A stretch of 64,000 nt of DNA from Bacteriovoracaceae bacterium. Lineage in GTDB: Bacteria; Bdellovibrionota; Bacteriovoracia; Bacteriovoracales; Bacteriovoracaceae. The notes below the pieces were generated by a model. It was not told the origin of the DNA. It did not search any database and saw only the letters and a list, made by a program, of their open reading frames with translations. The position numbers and the translations under genes were made by a program. Numbering within the stretch: position 1 is the first letter of the stretch; every line of letters starts with the position of its first letter. The stretch spans positions 124,001 to 188,000 of the forward strand of contig JAMPXB010000005.1 in the NCBI GenBank assembly GCA_023701435.1, written 5' to 3'. Of this stretch, positions 18,163-26,531 are shown piece by piece.

Positions 18163-18576
18163 ATGTCAGGGATGACCACACCTTCTTATAATCAAGACTT
18201 CCTTTTAAGTACCATTGGGTTAACTCAGGAATATTTATCGGATATCATTATCGATATTCAGGACATTGGGGAATTCAGCGTCGCCCGTGAGTTTTTTTGG
18301 AATCGTCGGCTCTCTAAGCTCACTTCGGACATCAGCCAGTTTGTGGAATTAACCACCCTTTTATCAAAGACCCTGACGCTCAAAACCAATAAAACCATCT
18401 CCGGGATCAAGGAATCTCACATTCACTTATTATTTATTCTTAAGGCCATGAACCAGGCCCAGATGAAACAAGACTATGTGGCACTGGAAGAATTGATTAA
18501 GTATGAATTAAAAGATAACTTAACCCAGTGGAAAATAGATCTCATCCCTCAAACCAAGAAACTTCTGAATACGTAA
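18163..18576 (+). CDS. Hypothetical helical protein of the flagellar operon
   Basis: 137 residues from ATG 18163, chosen because AAGGA lies five bases before it (ATG 18157 overlaps that site). The predicted fold is all helix, with an ending LKDNLTQWKIDLIPQTKKLL. No motif is recognised. It sits between the GT9-like gene and a histidine kinase and may overlap the kinase start by 49 bases. A chaperone or kinase-associated role would fit the neighbourhood but is not supported by sequence. Confidence 0.65.
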   Translation: MSGMTTPSYNQDFLLSTIGLTQEYLSDIIIDIQDIGEFSVAREFFWNRRLSKLTSDISQFVELTTLLSKTLTLKTNKTISGIKESHIHLLFILKAMNQAQMKQDYVALEELIKYELKDNLTQWKIDLIPQTKKLLNT

Positions 18577-20240
18577 AACTATTCATCGACCCTCAAATCC
18601 TTTTGGATTTTGACTCACTGGATACTGCTTTTTTTACTCTAACTCCCGCAAGCGAGGCCAAAGTCTCGCTTTTAAAACGGGGAGACCGCCTGTGGGTGAA
18701 CTTTGCTGACGGTGAGCATTGTGATTTCCCCTATTATTTAAAAAACATTAGAACGCTGCTTGATGGAATGAGACTTGATCATTCTATAAAGGCAATCACG
18801 ACTGAGGCTTTTGATGGTTTTATAAAGACCACTCAGGGGATCGAAAAAAAGGTCTTCTCCCGGGTTTCCTTAAGTCCCGGTGAGAATGTGAAAGATCTTT
18901 GGGACGAAATTATCAAGAAAGTTAATCTCATCTCCAGTGAATCACATAGCCTTAGAAGCTTGATGGAGAAGTTACTGGATGTCCCTTTTCTGCAAAAGTT
19001 TGAAAGCTCCCTGATTGTTTTACACTTGAAGGGACAAACCAAGGCTGAGCTGCTGGGAATAATCTGGCGTAGCGAAAAAACTCAAAGTTTAATTGAAGTA
19101 AAAGATTTTAATTCTTTCTTTAACTCCATTAAAAAATCAAAAATTAAATCTTTTTCTTCAGAAACCTTCTCCAAGATGAATCTTCCTTTCAATGGAAGTT
19201 TTCTGGCCAAAGAGATCATGTCTAAAAAATATAGTATGGTAGCCATTGTTTCTCGCCATGATTTCTTGAACTACAGCAAGGATGAGGTCGAACTTTTCGA
19301 AACCTGTATTGACCTTCTTCAGCCGCACTTTGAACGATTAATCGATCAGGAATTTTCAGATAAAAGAATCTCAGAGCTGAGAGTCTGTCTCAAAGACTTT
19401 CCGCTTCCACTTAGAATAAAAGATGGCGTTACTGGTGCCTCATTTCTAAACGATCTTTACACCAGTGAACTTCAGGACAAGGACATCTTCTTTAATAAGA
19501 AGGTTCAGGGTCCGTTTACGATTGATCTTTATGACAGTGACGAACTTAGGCACTACGCTTTTGATCTCTTTCATTTTCAAAGGATCTCACTTTTGGGCGA
19601 ATTGCTGAATACTTTGAGGCACGAACTAAGTAATCCTCTCTTTGGTCTGAAACTTGGCTCACAGCTTTTTTCCATGATGGACGTTAATTCCGACAGTAAA
19701 GAGCTGATGCATGAGATTGAAAAAAATATCAATCGTTGCCAGGTCATCATTGAGAACTTCTCGAACCTTTATCAGGTTCAATCAGAGAATAAACCGGTCT
19801 CTATCAAAAAAATCATAGACGAGGCGATTGTTCTTTCTAAAAGCGAGGGACGGGAAGTCAGAAAGTCTATCGTCTTCCAGAACAATACCCAAGAAGTCCT
19901 ATTGGATGTCCCTTTGATTTTTGTGGTGCAAATTATTTTCAATCTTATAGTCAACGCGGCCCAAGCGATGAAAGCACAACCACAACCACAGGAACTTAAG
20001 CTCATTATTGATGCTGAAGATCAGATGGTTCACATTGATATTATCGATAATGGCCCCGGTATTTCCCAGGATAAGATTTCTCAGCTGTTTAAACCCTTTT
20101 TTACAACGAAGCCTCAAGGTACTGGATTAGGTCTTGTCCTCTCCCGTAATCTTGCTTTAAAAATGGGTGGAAATCTGGAATATTTGGTGAATAATAGCGA
20201 TAAAGGGGCCCATTTCAGGCTTACATTACCCAAAACATGA
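18528..20240 (+). CDS. Histidine kinase with a GAF-like sensor region
   Basis: Up to 570 residues. The phospho-acceptor box is LRHELSNPLFGLKLG with His near residue 365. The N box is FNLIVNAAQAM, G1 is IDNGPGIS, the F box is LFKPFFTTK, and G2 is GTGLGLVLSRNLA. The upstream half has no membrane segment and contains a GAF-like stretch (SMVAIVSRHDFLNYSKDEVELFETC), so the kinase is cytoplasmic. The start is unclear: GTG 18528 overlaps the previous gene, and TTG near 18602 is possible. The stop overlaps the receiver gene (ATGA), so they are a coupled pair. Confidence 0.88.
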   Translation: MENRSHPSNQETSEYVKLFIDPQILLDFDSLDTAFFTLTPASEAKVSLLKRGDRLWVNFADGEHCDFPYYLKNIRTLLDGMRLDHSIKAITTEAFDGFIKTTQGIEKKVFSRVSLSPGENVKDLWDEIIKKVNLISSESHSLRSLMEKLLDVPFLQKFESSLIVLHLKGQTKAELLGIIWRSEKTQSLIEVKDFNSFFNSIKKSKIKSFSSETFSKMNLPFNGSFLAKEIMSKKYSMVAIVSRHDFLNYSKDEVELFETCIDLLQPHFERLIDQEFSDKRISELRVCLKDFPLPLRIKDGVTGASFLNDLYTSELQDKDIFFNKKVQGPFTIDLYDSDELRHYAFDLFHFQRISLLGELLNTLRHELSNPLFGLKLGSQLFSMMDVNSDSKELMHEIEKNINRCQVIIENFSNLYQVQSENKPVSIKKIIDEAIVLSKSEGREVRKSIVFQNNTQEVLLDVPLIFVVQIIFNLIVNAAQAMKAQPQPQELKLIIDAEDQMVHIDIIDNGPGISQDKISQLFKPFFTTKPQGTGLGLVLSRNLALKMGGNLEYLVNNSDKGAHFRLTLPKT

Positions 20241-20596
20241 ATCAAATTCTCATAATTGAAGACGAAATCCTTATCCAGCAATCGTTAAAAAAACTCTTTG
20301 AGCGTAAAGGATTAAAAGTAGATGTATCGGCCAGTGGTAAACTGGCAATAGATCTTATTTTGGCCAACAATTATGACCGGATTATTTGTGACCTTATGTT
20401 GCAGGATATTTCAGGATTTGATGTAATAGAGGAGTCTAAAAGAAAATATTCTCCTGAAGAGATCAGTCATAAATTTGTCATCATGACTGCCTATAATTCT
20501 CCTCAGGTTCTATCGCGGGCCAATGCTTATAAGTGCCGCCTTCTCAATAAACCATTCGATGACCTTGCTGAGGCCATGCGAATCATGACGGAATAG
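20237..20596 (+). CDS. Single-domain response regulator
   Basis: 119 residues and only a receiver domain. The acidic pair is in IIEDE, the phospho-acceptor Asp52 is in ICDLML, Thr84 in IMTAY, and Lys105 in LNKPF. There is no DNA-binding domain, so it probably acts by protein contact, like CheY or Spo0F. The four-base overlap with the kinase and the upstream fliD-fliS set suggest an input to flagellar output. The target is unknown. Confidence 0.92.
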   Translation: MNQILIIEDEILIQQSLKKLFERKGLKVDVSASGKLAIDLILANNYDRIICDLMLQDISGFDVIEESKRKYSPEEISHKFVIMTAYNSPQVLSRANAYKCRLLNKPFDDLAEAMRIMTE

Positions 20597-20598
20597 AA

Positions 20599-21501
20599 AT
20601 GAAAAAGAAGATCATGAAAACAATTGGGATCACTTTAAAGCCAAACTCCACTCCTGAGTTCTACAGCATTCTTCCCAATCTCTGCGCCTGGCTACAGCGT
20701 CGAAAAAAACAAGTTGTCTTCAGAGAAGAGGATAAAGAACGGGTTATTAAGTTTTTCAAGCAAAAGTCCACTGACAATCTTTTGTTCTGGAACTCCAAAA
20801 ATTTTCACAATGAAGTTGATATCATGTTTTCACTCGGTGGTGATGGAACACTCATAGGTGTTTGCCGCCGAATTAATACCAAAATCCCAGTCCTCGGTAT
20901 CAACCTTGGACGATTGGGCTTCATCACTGAATTTAATAAGAACGAATATTTTGATGGTCTGGGAGACATTCTCGACGGACATTATGAACTCACCATTAAG
21001 CCCCTGTGCCATGTAAAAGTCATACGAAAAGGGGAGACGCACTTTAGAGATTATTTTTTTAACGATGCCGTACTTGCCAAAAATGATATCGCCCGGATGA
21101 TTTATCTCCGTGCCGAGCTAGCTGAAGAGCATATTTATAATCTGGCCGGCGATGGAATCATTATTTCTACGCCAATGGGCTCAACTGCCTATTCTATGGC
21201 AGCAGGCGGCCCCATAGTCCATCCGGATGTTAGAGGCCTGGTCCTGACTCCTATTTGCCCGCATTCCTTGATTCATCGCCCCTTTGTAGTACCTGACACC
21301 TCACCCATTACTTTAAAGATCCTTCCCCCACATCATTCAGTAACCTTGACCCTAGATGGCCAGGTCGCCCTTAACATTGATGAACAGGATGTGGTGATCA
21401 TAAACAGCTCCCGGGTCAAAAAGGTCTCCCTTATTAAGAATCCTGAGCGTTTGTACTTTGAAACAATCCGCGACAAATTTATCAATTCTAAAAAAGATTA
21501 G
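20599..21501 (+). CDS. nadK: NAD kinase
   Basis: 300 residues. The NAD-kinase signatures are SLGGDGTLIGVCRR near residue 78, then NLGRLGFITEF, NDAVLAK, and the Gly-rich STPMGSTAYSMAAGGP. The enzyme phosphorylates NAD to NADP in the cytosol. It begins three bases after the receiver stop. ATG 20599 is used; ATG 20614 is an alternative with a slightly better upstream purine stretch. It is followed by a 75-base gap carrying palindromes before recN. Confidence 0.94.
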   Translation: MKKKIMKTIGITLKPNSTPEFYSILPNLCAWLQRRKKQVVFREEDKERVIKFFKQKSTDNLLFWNSKNFHNEVDIMFSLGGDGTLIGVCRRINTKIPVLGINLGRLGFITEFNKNEYFDGLGDILDGHYELTIKPLCHVKVIRKGETHFRDYFFNDAVLAKNDIARMIYLRAELAEEHIYNLAGDGIIISTPMGSTAYSMAAGGPIVHPDVRGLVLTPICPHSLIHRPFVVPDTSPITLKILPPHHSVTLTLDGQVALNIDEQDVVIINSSRVKKVSLIKNPERLYFETIRDKFINSKKD

Positions 21502-21548
21502 CCTCTATACGGAAATAATACGTATTTTATTGCACGTCCGTAAATTAT

Positions 21549-21569
21549 CCGTAATACTTAAATTACGGA
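21549..21569 (+). promoter_or_regulatory. Palindromic operator/hairpin overlapping the recN ribosome site
   Basis: CCGTAAT and ATTACGG form a perfect inverted repeat (7-base arms, 6-base spacer), whose right arm merges into the GGAGG ribosome site of recN. A further CCGTAA lies about ten bases upstream, and TACGGAAATAATACGTA lies near 21507-21523. The arrangement could be a repressor operator, an SD-sequestering hairpin, or both. It does not match TTAC-N3-GTAA, the LexA box I recall for Bdellovibrio. Confidence 0.5.
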
Positions 21570-21576
21570 GGATCTT

Positions 21577-23205
21577 ATGGATGCTAATTTTTATCTTAAA
21601 AATCTCATCATTCAGAATTTTGCCACTTTCAAAAATCAGTCCATTAGCTTTAAGCCTGGGTTTAATGCCATCATTGGTGAAACCGGTTCAGGTAAAAGCT
21701 TAGTTTTAGACGCCCTTCAACTCATCTTGGGTGGCAGAGCTGACAAGAAGGTAGTGCGAAGAGAAACGGATTACTCCTTAATAGAAGCCGCTTTTTATTG
21801 TGATGATAAAAAGGTCCGGGCCTTTCTCGAAGCTGAAGGCTTTCCATTGGAGTGTCAGGAAATCATCATTAAACGTCTCATATATAAAAATGGCACGACC
21901 AAGAATTATATCAACCACCTCTCCTGTACCGTGACTTTTCTGGCCTCGTTTGCCCGAAAGTTCATTGATCTGGTGGGCCAGTTTGAGAATCAAAAATTGT
22001 TATCAGAGGCTTATCAGCTCTATCTACTGGACCATTTTTCCAAACAACTGGAGCAAGTTAATGAGTATCAGCTCCAGCTTAAAGAATATAAACAAAACAA
22101 AAAAGAACAAGACGAACTGATTAAATCGAAATCGCTGCGCGAGCAACGATTAGATTATTTAAATTTTCAACTTCAGGAGATCGAAAAACTGAATCCATCC
22201 TCCCAGGACGAAGAGGATCTCCTGAAGATGAAAAATTTAATGATGAACATGGAAAGAACCCAAAAACTTTGTTTTCAAGTCAAAGAAAGTCTCGAGGGAA
22301 ATGAAAATCACTCAGGTCTTTTGGGACAAATGAAATTTTTAAATCATGTCTTCAATAAGAATCCAGACCTCTTCTTTGAACAGGCTGATCTTTTAGCGGA
22401 AATTGACGATAAGTTGCAGTTTCTCCAGTCACAAGTAGAGCAAAAACTCAATATGGAAGCCGATCCACAAGACCTTGAAAAGGTGCTCGATCGATTAGAT
22501 AGTTACCAGAAGTTAAAAAAGAAATTCGGTGGTACGGTTGAGACTATTTTGCAGACTCAGGTTGATTTTCTAAAAGAAAAAAACCAACTTGAGGGACTGG
22601 ATATCAATCTTGATGAACTGGAGAAGAGGATCGAAGCCTATAGTGAAAAACTTCAGGCGAGGGCAAACCAGCTCCATTTAAAAAGAGTCCAATATGCCAG
22701 GGAACTGGGAGAAGCACTTACCAGTAAAGTCCGCACTCTTAAAATGAATGGTGCGACTTTAAAACTGGAAGTGGAGAAACTAGAAGAATTAAATGAAAGC
22801 GGGCTCTCCAGGGCCTACTTCATTGCAGAAACCAATCCAGGGGAAGGTTATTTTAAAATTAAGGATATTGCTTCGGGTGGAGAACTGTCACGAATACTGC
22901 TCAGCCTTAGACAGATCTTATCTAGTCATGATTCCATCAGTATTTTCCTCTTTGATGAAATAGATACGGGCATTGGAGGCGAGACAGGGACATGTATTGG
23001 CAAGGCCCTAGCCGAGGTAGCACTCAATGGGCAGGTAATTGCCATTACCCATCTTCCTCAAATTGCCCAATTTGCTGAGGCCCTTATTATCGTCAATAAA
23101 GACATTCAATCTGATGATAAAAAGTCTCGTACAGAATCAACCATCAAGGAGATTTACGGTAAAATGGTTCTCAAAGAAGTTAAGGCGATGGCGCAACTAA
23201 GTTAA
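21577..23205 (+). CDS. recN: DNA repair protein RecN
   Basis: 542 residues, the family length. Walker A GETGSGKS is at residues 34-41. A long central coiled coil follows. The ABC signature is DIASGGELSRILLSLR, Walker B is FLFDEIDTGIGG, and the H-loop region is VIAITHLPQIAQ. It is an SMC-like ATPase of double-strand-break repair. The start ATG 21577 has GGAGG upstream. Its last nine bases overlap the convergent LpxH-like gene. Confidence 0.95.
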   Translation: MDANFYLKNLIIQNFATFKNQSISFKPGFNAIIGETGSGKSLVLDALQLILGGRADKKVVRRETDYSLIEAAFYCDDKKVRAFLEAEGFPLECQEIIIKRLIYKNGTTKNYINHLSCTVTFLASFARKFIDLVGQFENQKLLSEAYQLYLLDHFSKQLEQVNEYQLQLKEYKQNKKEQDELIKSKSLREQRLDYLNFQLQEIEKLNPSSQDEEDLLKMKNLMMNMERTQKLCFQVKESLEGNENHSGLLGQMKFLNHVFNKNPDLFFEQADLLAEIDDKLQFLQSQVEQKLNMEADPQDLEKVLDRLDSYQKLKKKFGGTVETILQTQVDFLKEKNQLEGLDINLDELEKRIEAYSEKLQARANQLHLKRVQYARELGEALTSKVRTLKMNGATLKLEVEKLEELNESGLSRAYFIAETNPGEGYFKIKDIASGGELSRILLSLRQILSSHDSISIFLFDEIDTGIGGETGTCIGKALAEVALNGQVIAITHLPQIAQFAEALIIVNKDIQSDDKKSRTESTIKEIYGKMVLKEVKAMAQLS

Positions 23206-23931
23206 AGAGATAAATTTAACAGTGTGATTTTCAATTAGAATAAAGCTTTGGGAATTCAGGGCATAGCCATTATTAATGTAAGTGGAAGTCGTTCCAGGAA
23301 TTGTATATTCATCCTTAACATGGCTATGTCCACCGAGAATAAAGTTATATTCTCCCTTAGTGGTCACATGGACGCCCTGACGGAAACGATCACGAACTTT
23401 TTCTGCATTAAAAATTCGGGATCCTTTTTTTCGGGACATTTTAGAGGCTCGCTCTCCAATGAAATTTAAAACCAGGTAAGGCATCAGATGATCAGCGACA
23501 AATTTTAACGGCTTTGACCTGATTAACTTCATGTAACGGTGATAAGAATAATTATCGACCTCATGCTCATCACCATGAGAAAAGTAGTACTTTCGCCCTT
23601 CTATTTCCTCAATGACCGGTTTCTGGGTAAGCGTGACCTGATCCTGGGCCCACAATTTTTTAAATAGTTTTTCCAGATGAACATCATGATTCCCTTCAAA
23701 GAAATATATCTTCTTTCCTTTTTTCTGAAGCTCAGTCAGGGCAGAAAAAATATGGGAATAGGATGCGAGGTATTCATCATGGGGACCGCACATGAGATCA
23801 AAAATGTCCCCTAATAAAACCACATAATCAGAATCCTGCACCTGCGGGTGTTCTAAAAATGACATTAGAAGCTTATCAGCTTCATCGCGAGGTGATTTAA
23901 CATGAACGTCGGAAATAGCAGCTATCTTCAT
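23197..23931 (-). CDS. LpxH-like calcineurin-fold metallophosphoesterase
   Basis: 244 residues. The five metal-site blocks are AAISDVH, LLGDIFDL, FEGNHDVH, FSHGDEHE and GGHSHVKD. The spacing and the RSKPLKF...ASKMSRKKGS region resemble the UDP-2,3-diacylglucosamine hydrolase (LpxH/LpxI-function) branch used in lipid A synthesis. Other calcineurin-fold hydrolases cannot be excluded. The gene lies two bases downstream of the PilZ gene on the same strand and converges on recN with a nine-base overlap. Confidence 0.78.
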   Translation of the reverse strand: MKIAAISDVHVKSPRDEADKLLMSFLEHPQVQDSDYVVLLGDIFDLMCGPHDEYLASYSHIFSALTELQKKGKKIYFFEGNHDVHLEKLFKKLWAQDQVTLTQKPVIEEIEGRKYYFSHGDEHEVDNYSYHRYMKLIRSKPLKFVADHLMPYLVLNFIGERASKMSRKKGSRIFNAEKVRDRFRQGVHVTTKGEYNFILGGHSHVKDEYTIPGTTSTYINNGYALNSQSFILIENHTVKFISLT

Positions 23932-23933
23932 GG

Positions 23934-24683
23934 TTATTCATTTATAACATGAAGCTCATCCTTTATCCGCTCAAAAATAAATTTCTCCAGATACTTCTTA
24001 CTAATCTGATCAATCTGGCTAAAACGACAACTTACGCGCCAGACTTTATAGGTAAATCCATTATATTCATCAGGTTCAATTTCCCTGATCATTACAATTT
24101 CGGCAGCCGCTTTAGTCGACCAATCACCAGCCTTTATATCAATTTTGGGAATTTGATCATTTACCTGAAAAAACTTGTTTTCCATTTTTGAGACGAAAAA
24201 TGAAAAACCACCCGTACTTACGTCATAGCAGTCCTTTAAAAAATGCTGGCTCATTGGACGGGGCAAATTCACCGATTTACCAAAGCTAATTTTTACTTCC
24301 GAGGTATTGTGGACATTCAGTCTGAAACTTTTTCGTCTATCCACCTGGGCTACAAAATCCGGTAACTGAAGATAATAACGAAAGGGGGCATCGGTTTGTT
24401 TGATATTACAACGAAGGAGAAGTGCTGAATGTGGGATATAGAGATCAACGTAACTATGGCTTCCCATTAAGTCTTGAACCAGGCGATTCTGACCTTCGGC
24501 GGGTATAATACAAAAGTCTTTACGGGCCTTTCTGATGGATTCAATTCTGACTTGACCGAGATGCTTGGTATTACCAATGAGCTTCCACAGAAAAACCTCA
24601 GCGTTGTTTTCTTTGGCACCAGATAAAAGACTTAAAATAGTCGCTTCATCTTTAACTTTTTTAAGCTTGTTACCATTCACCAA
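23934..24683 (-). CDS. PilZ (YcgR-like) domain protein
   Basis: About 250 residues. The C-terminal half looks like PilZ: RKSFRLNVHNTSEV near residue 120 (RxxxR motif) and DVSTGGFSFFVS (D/NxSxxG motif), which bind cyclic-di-GMP. The N-terminal half fits the YcgR-N layout. The first in-frame start (TTG 24746) would place the flagellin terminator inside the coding region, so I prefer TTG 24683, which has GGAG six bases upstream. The position between flagellin and other genes fits a c-di-GMP effector of motility, which is inference. Confidence 0.8.
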   Translation of the reverse strand: MVNGNKLKKVKDEATILSLLSGAKENNAEVFLWKLIGNTKHLGQVRIESIRKARKDFCIIPAEGQNRLVQDLMGSHSYVDLYIPHSALLLRCNIKQTDAPFRYYLQLPDFVAQVDRRKSFRLNVHNTSEVKISFGKSVNLPRPMSQHFLKDCYDVSTGGFSFFVSKMENKFFQVNDQIPKIDIKAGDWSTKAAAEIVMIREIEPDEYNGFTYKVWRVSCRFSQIDQISKKYLEKFIFERIKDELHVINE

Positions 24684-24693
24684 AATATTCTCC

Positions 24694-24729
24694 AAAAAGG
24701 CCTCCCGAGTCTTAGACTCGAGAGGCTTT
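24694..24729 (-). terminator. Flagellin transcription terminator
   Basis: A 12-base stem with one mismatch (24700-24711 with 24715-24726, three-base loop) is followed on the minus strand by TTTTT (24698-24694). It lies about 45 bases past the flagellin stop. Confidence 0.8.
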
Positions 24730-24771
24730 GGGCTTAAGTAAAACAATACCGATCAAAGAGTACTTAAAATC

Positions 24772-25602
24772 TTAACCAATCAAGCGAAGAGCACTATTGC
24801 CGAGCTGATTGGCCTGGGAAAGAGTTGCTGTACCAGCAGCATTCTTGATCTGAGCAGATGCAAGCTTCGCTGTAGATTCAGCAACGTCGACGTCTTCAAT
24901 ACGTGAACGAGCTGCTTCTTGGTTAACTACTGCAACATCAAGGTTATTAATGGTCGTTTGCAATCGTGATTGAATAGAACCGAAGTTCGCACGAAATGCA
25001 CTGACCTTGTTAATGGCATTATCAATTCTTTCGAGGTTACCAATTGCTTCAGTCTTATCCCTGACATTACTTCCCGAGAGACCTAAGCTTTCGGAAGAAG
25101 CATCAGTGGAAGCCGAATCAAACTCAATTCGGTTGTCCTCACCGCCGTAAGCACCTACTTGGAATGAAAGTGTATCGCCTTCACCTTGCAGTAGTTTACG
25201 ACCGTTAAACTGAGTCGTTTTAGAAATACGATCAGCCTCTTGTACGAGTTGCTCATACTCCAATGAAAGATAACCACGCTCGGCTTCCCCCACTGTGTCT
25301 GAACCGGCCTGGATCGATAGTTCCCGCAAACGAGTCAAGATGTTACTCGTTTCGTTCAGGCCACCTTCGGCAACTTGAACCATCGAAATAGCATCATTGG
25401 CGTTTCGGGATGCTACTCGCAAGCCCTTGGTTTCTGCGCCCAGTTTATTCGCAATCGCTAAACCTGCAGCATCATCCGCAGATTTAGTAATACGCTTACC
25501 GGACGAGAGTTTTGAAAACTCCAGTTCCTGTTGGGCATTACTGGCCCTCAGGTTCTTTTGTACCTCTTGCGAGGCAATGTTGGTGTTGATTCTTAAGCCC
25601 AT
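24772..25602 (-). CDS. Flagellin
   Basis: 276 residues. The conserved N-terminal D0/D1 helices (GLRINTNIASQEVQ, FSKLSSGKRITKSADDAAGLAIA) and C-terminal helices (ARSRIEDVDVAESTAKLAS, NQLGNSALRLI) are complete. The variable D2/D3 region is almost absent, giving a short filament protein. ATG 25602 is chosen over TTG 25605; AAGGAG lies seven bases before it. The gene is monocistronic, with a sigma28-like promoter upstream and its own terminator. Assembly would use the FliD/FliS encoded at 14.6-16.5 kb. Confidence 0.96.
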   Translation of the reverse strand: MGLRINTNIASQEVQKNLRASNAQQELEFSKLSSGKRITKSADDAAGLAIANKLGAETKGLRVASRNANDAISMVQVAEGGLNETSNILTRLRELSIQAGSDTVGEAERGYLSLEYEQLVQEADRISKTTQFNGRKLLQGEGDTLSFQVGAYGGEDNRIEFDSASTDASSESLGLSGSNVRDKTEAIGNLERIDNAINKVSAFRANFGSIQSRLQTTINNLDVAVVNQEAARSRIEDVDVAESTAKLASAQIKNAAGTATLSQANQLGNSALRLIG

Positions 25603-25639
25603 CAACGTACTCCTTGAAAAAGAATCTTGAAAAGTTACA

Positions 25640-25658
25640 CCTGATCACAATGATCGGG
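25640..25658 (-). promoter_or_regulatory. Inverted repeat at the 5' end of the flagellin transcript
   Basis: CCTGATCA and TGATCGGG pair with one mismatch around a CAA loop. It would fall within the first 25 bases of the flagellin mRNA if the promoter at 25669-25695 is used, so it may stabilise the transcript or be a regulator site. Confidence 0.45.
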
Positions 25659-25668
25659 TTCGCTTTCC

Positions 25669-25695
25669 TTATCGAAAGACTCAGATATTATTTGA
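25669..25695 (-). promoter_or_regulatory. Sigma28-like flagellin promoter
   Basis: On the minus strand TCAAATAA (25695-25688) and TTCGATAA (25676-25669) are 11 bases apart. This matches the spacing and CGATAA core of the flagellar sigma28 consensus (TAAA-N15-GCCGATAA). The -35 half matches poorly, so confidence is modest. Confidence 0.45.
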
Positions 25696-25746
25696 GGGCA
25701 AATCGACATTTCGCAGGAAAAAAATCAATAAATTAAACAAATTTAG

Positions 25747-26082
25747 CTACTTGGAACCTTTTAAGAACGTCTTAAAAAGTGGATAAGTCATGATTAAATC
25801 AACATTTGCCTCTATAAGAGTGCTCAAACTGCGAGGGGCGAGCCAGATCCAATGCTCACCTGTAACCCATCTTTTACTGTTATCCCAGGCAGGATAATCA
25901 GTCGCCCCAGCTTCCAGAATGAGCACTTCATGCTTCATTCGCAGCGAGGTACAGAGAGATTCAAACCAAAGTTCAGAAGGACAACAAACAGAATGGGGTG
26001 AAGAAAAAAAGCAAAACACATCCAGTTTCTCTCGGGGTTGAAAGATAAAATCTTTTTTAACTTCCGAGAGAGAGAAGATCAT
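25747..26082 (-). CDS. Hypothetical protein, last gene of the prmA-rfaE2 run
   Basis: 111 residues with no signal peptide or membrane segment. The first half has beta-strand-like runs ([19 protein letters not shown]) with three Cys; the end ([19 protein letters not shown]) looks helical. The start overlaps the rfaE2 stop (ATGA), so it is coupled to that gene. I recognise no family. A small alpha/beta protein tied to heptose or envelope metabolism is possible but unsupported. Confidence 0.65.
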   Translation of the reverse strand: MIFSLSEVKKDFIFQPREKLDVFCFFSSPHSVCCPSELWFESLCTSLRMKHEVLILEAGATDYPAWDNSKRWVTGEHWIWLAPRSLSTLIEANVDLIMTYPLFKTFLKGSK

Positions 26083-26531
26083 GTTTCTTGAATTTTATGA
26101 ATGATGTTCGTGGTGGAGTAACCGTCGACAAAATTTAAAGAGAAGACATCTCCTCCTGATTTTATAACTTCTTTACCACCAACGATTTGGTCGATCTTCC
26201 AGTCTCCGCCCTTAACCAGTACATTTGGTTTGACCTTTAAGATCAATTCCAGGGGGGTGTCCTCAGTGAAAATTTCAACAAAGTCGACCGACTTCAACTG
26301 AGACAAAACATACTGCCTGTCATTTTCATTATTAATCGGACGCTCCGGACCCTTGAGTCTTTTTACACTGGCATCAGAGTTGAGGCCTATCACCAAAAGG
26401 TCACCTAATTTTCTGGCTTCCGCCAGATAAGTCACGTGTCCACGATGAAGAATATCAAAGCAACCGTTTGTAAAAACAATACGCTTACCTTCGTTATCTT
26501 TTAAAAACTTCTCAAGGGCTTCGGAAAACAT
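26079..26531 (-). CDS. rfaE2: D-glycero-beta-D-manno-heptose 1-phosphate adenylyltransferase
   Basis: 150 residues, a stand-alone nucleotidyltransferase equal to the C-terminal half of HldE. The HxGH-type motif is [12 protein letters not shown], followed by [17 protein letters not shown] and the VKGGDW block. It makes ADP-heptose for the LPS inner core, in the cytosol. It lies between the RDD gene, with which it shares one base, and a hypothetical gene. The kinase half is not in this window. Confidence 0.93.
   Translation of the reverse strand: MFSEALEKFLKDNEGKRIVFTNGCFDILHRGHVTYLAEARKLGDLLVIGLNSDASVKRLKGPERPINNENDRQYVLSQLKSVDFVEIFTEDTPLELILKVKPNVLVKGGDWKIDQIVGGKEVIKSGGDVFSLNFVDGYSTTNIIHKIQET

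Noticed and set aside
21502-21576. LexA box upstream of recN
   Set aside because: The recalled Bdellovibrio box TTAC-N3-GTAA does not occur; the palindrome here has a six-base spacer and different arms, so SOS control is not claimed.
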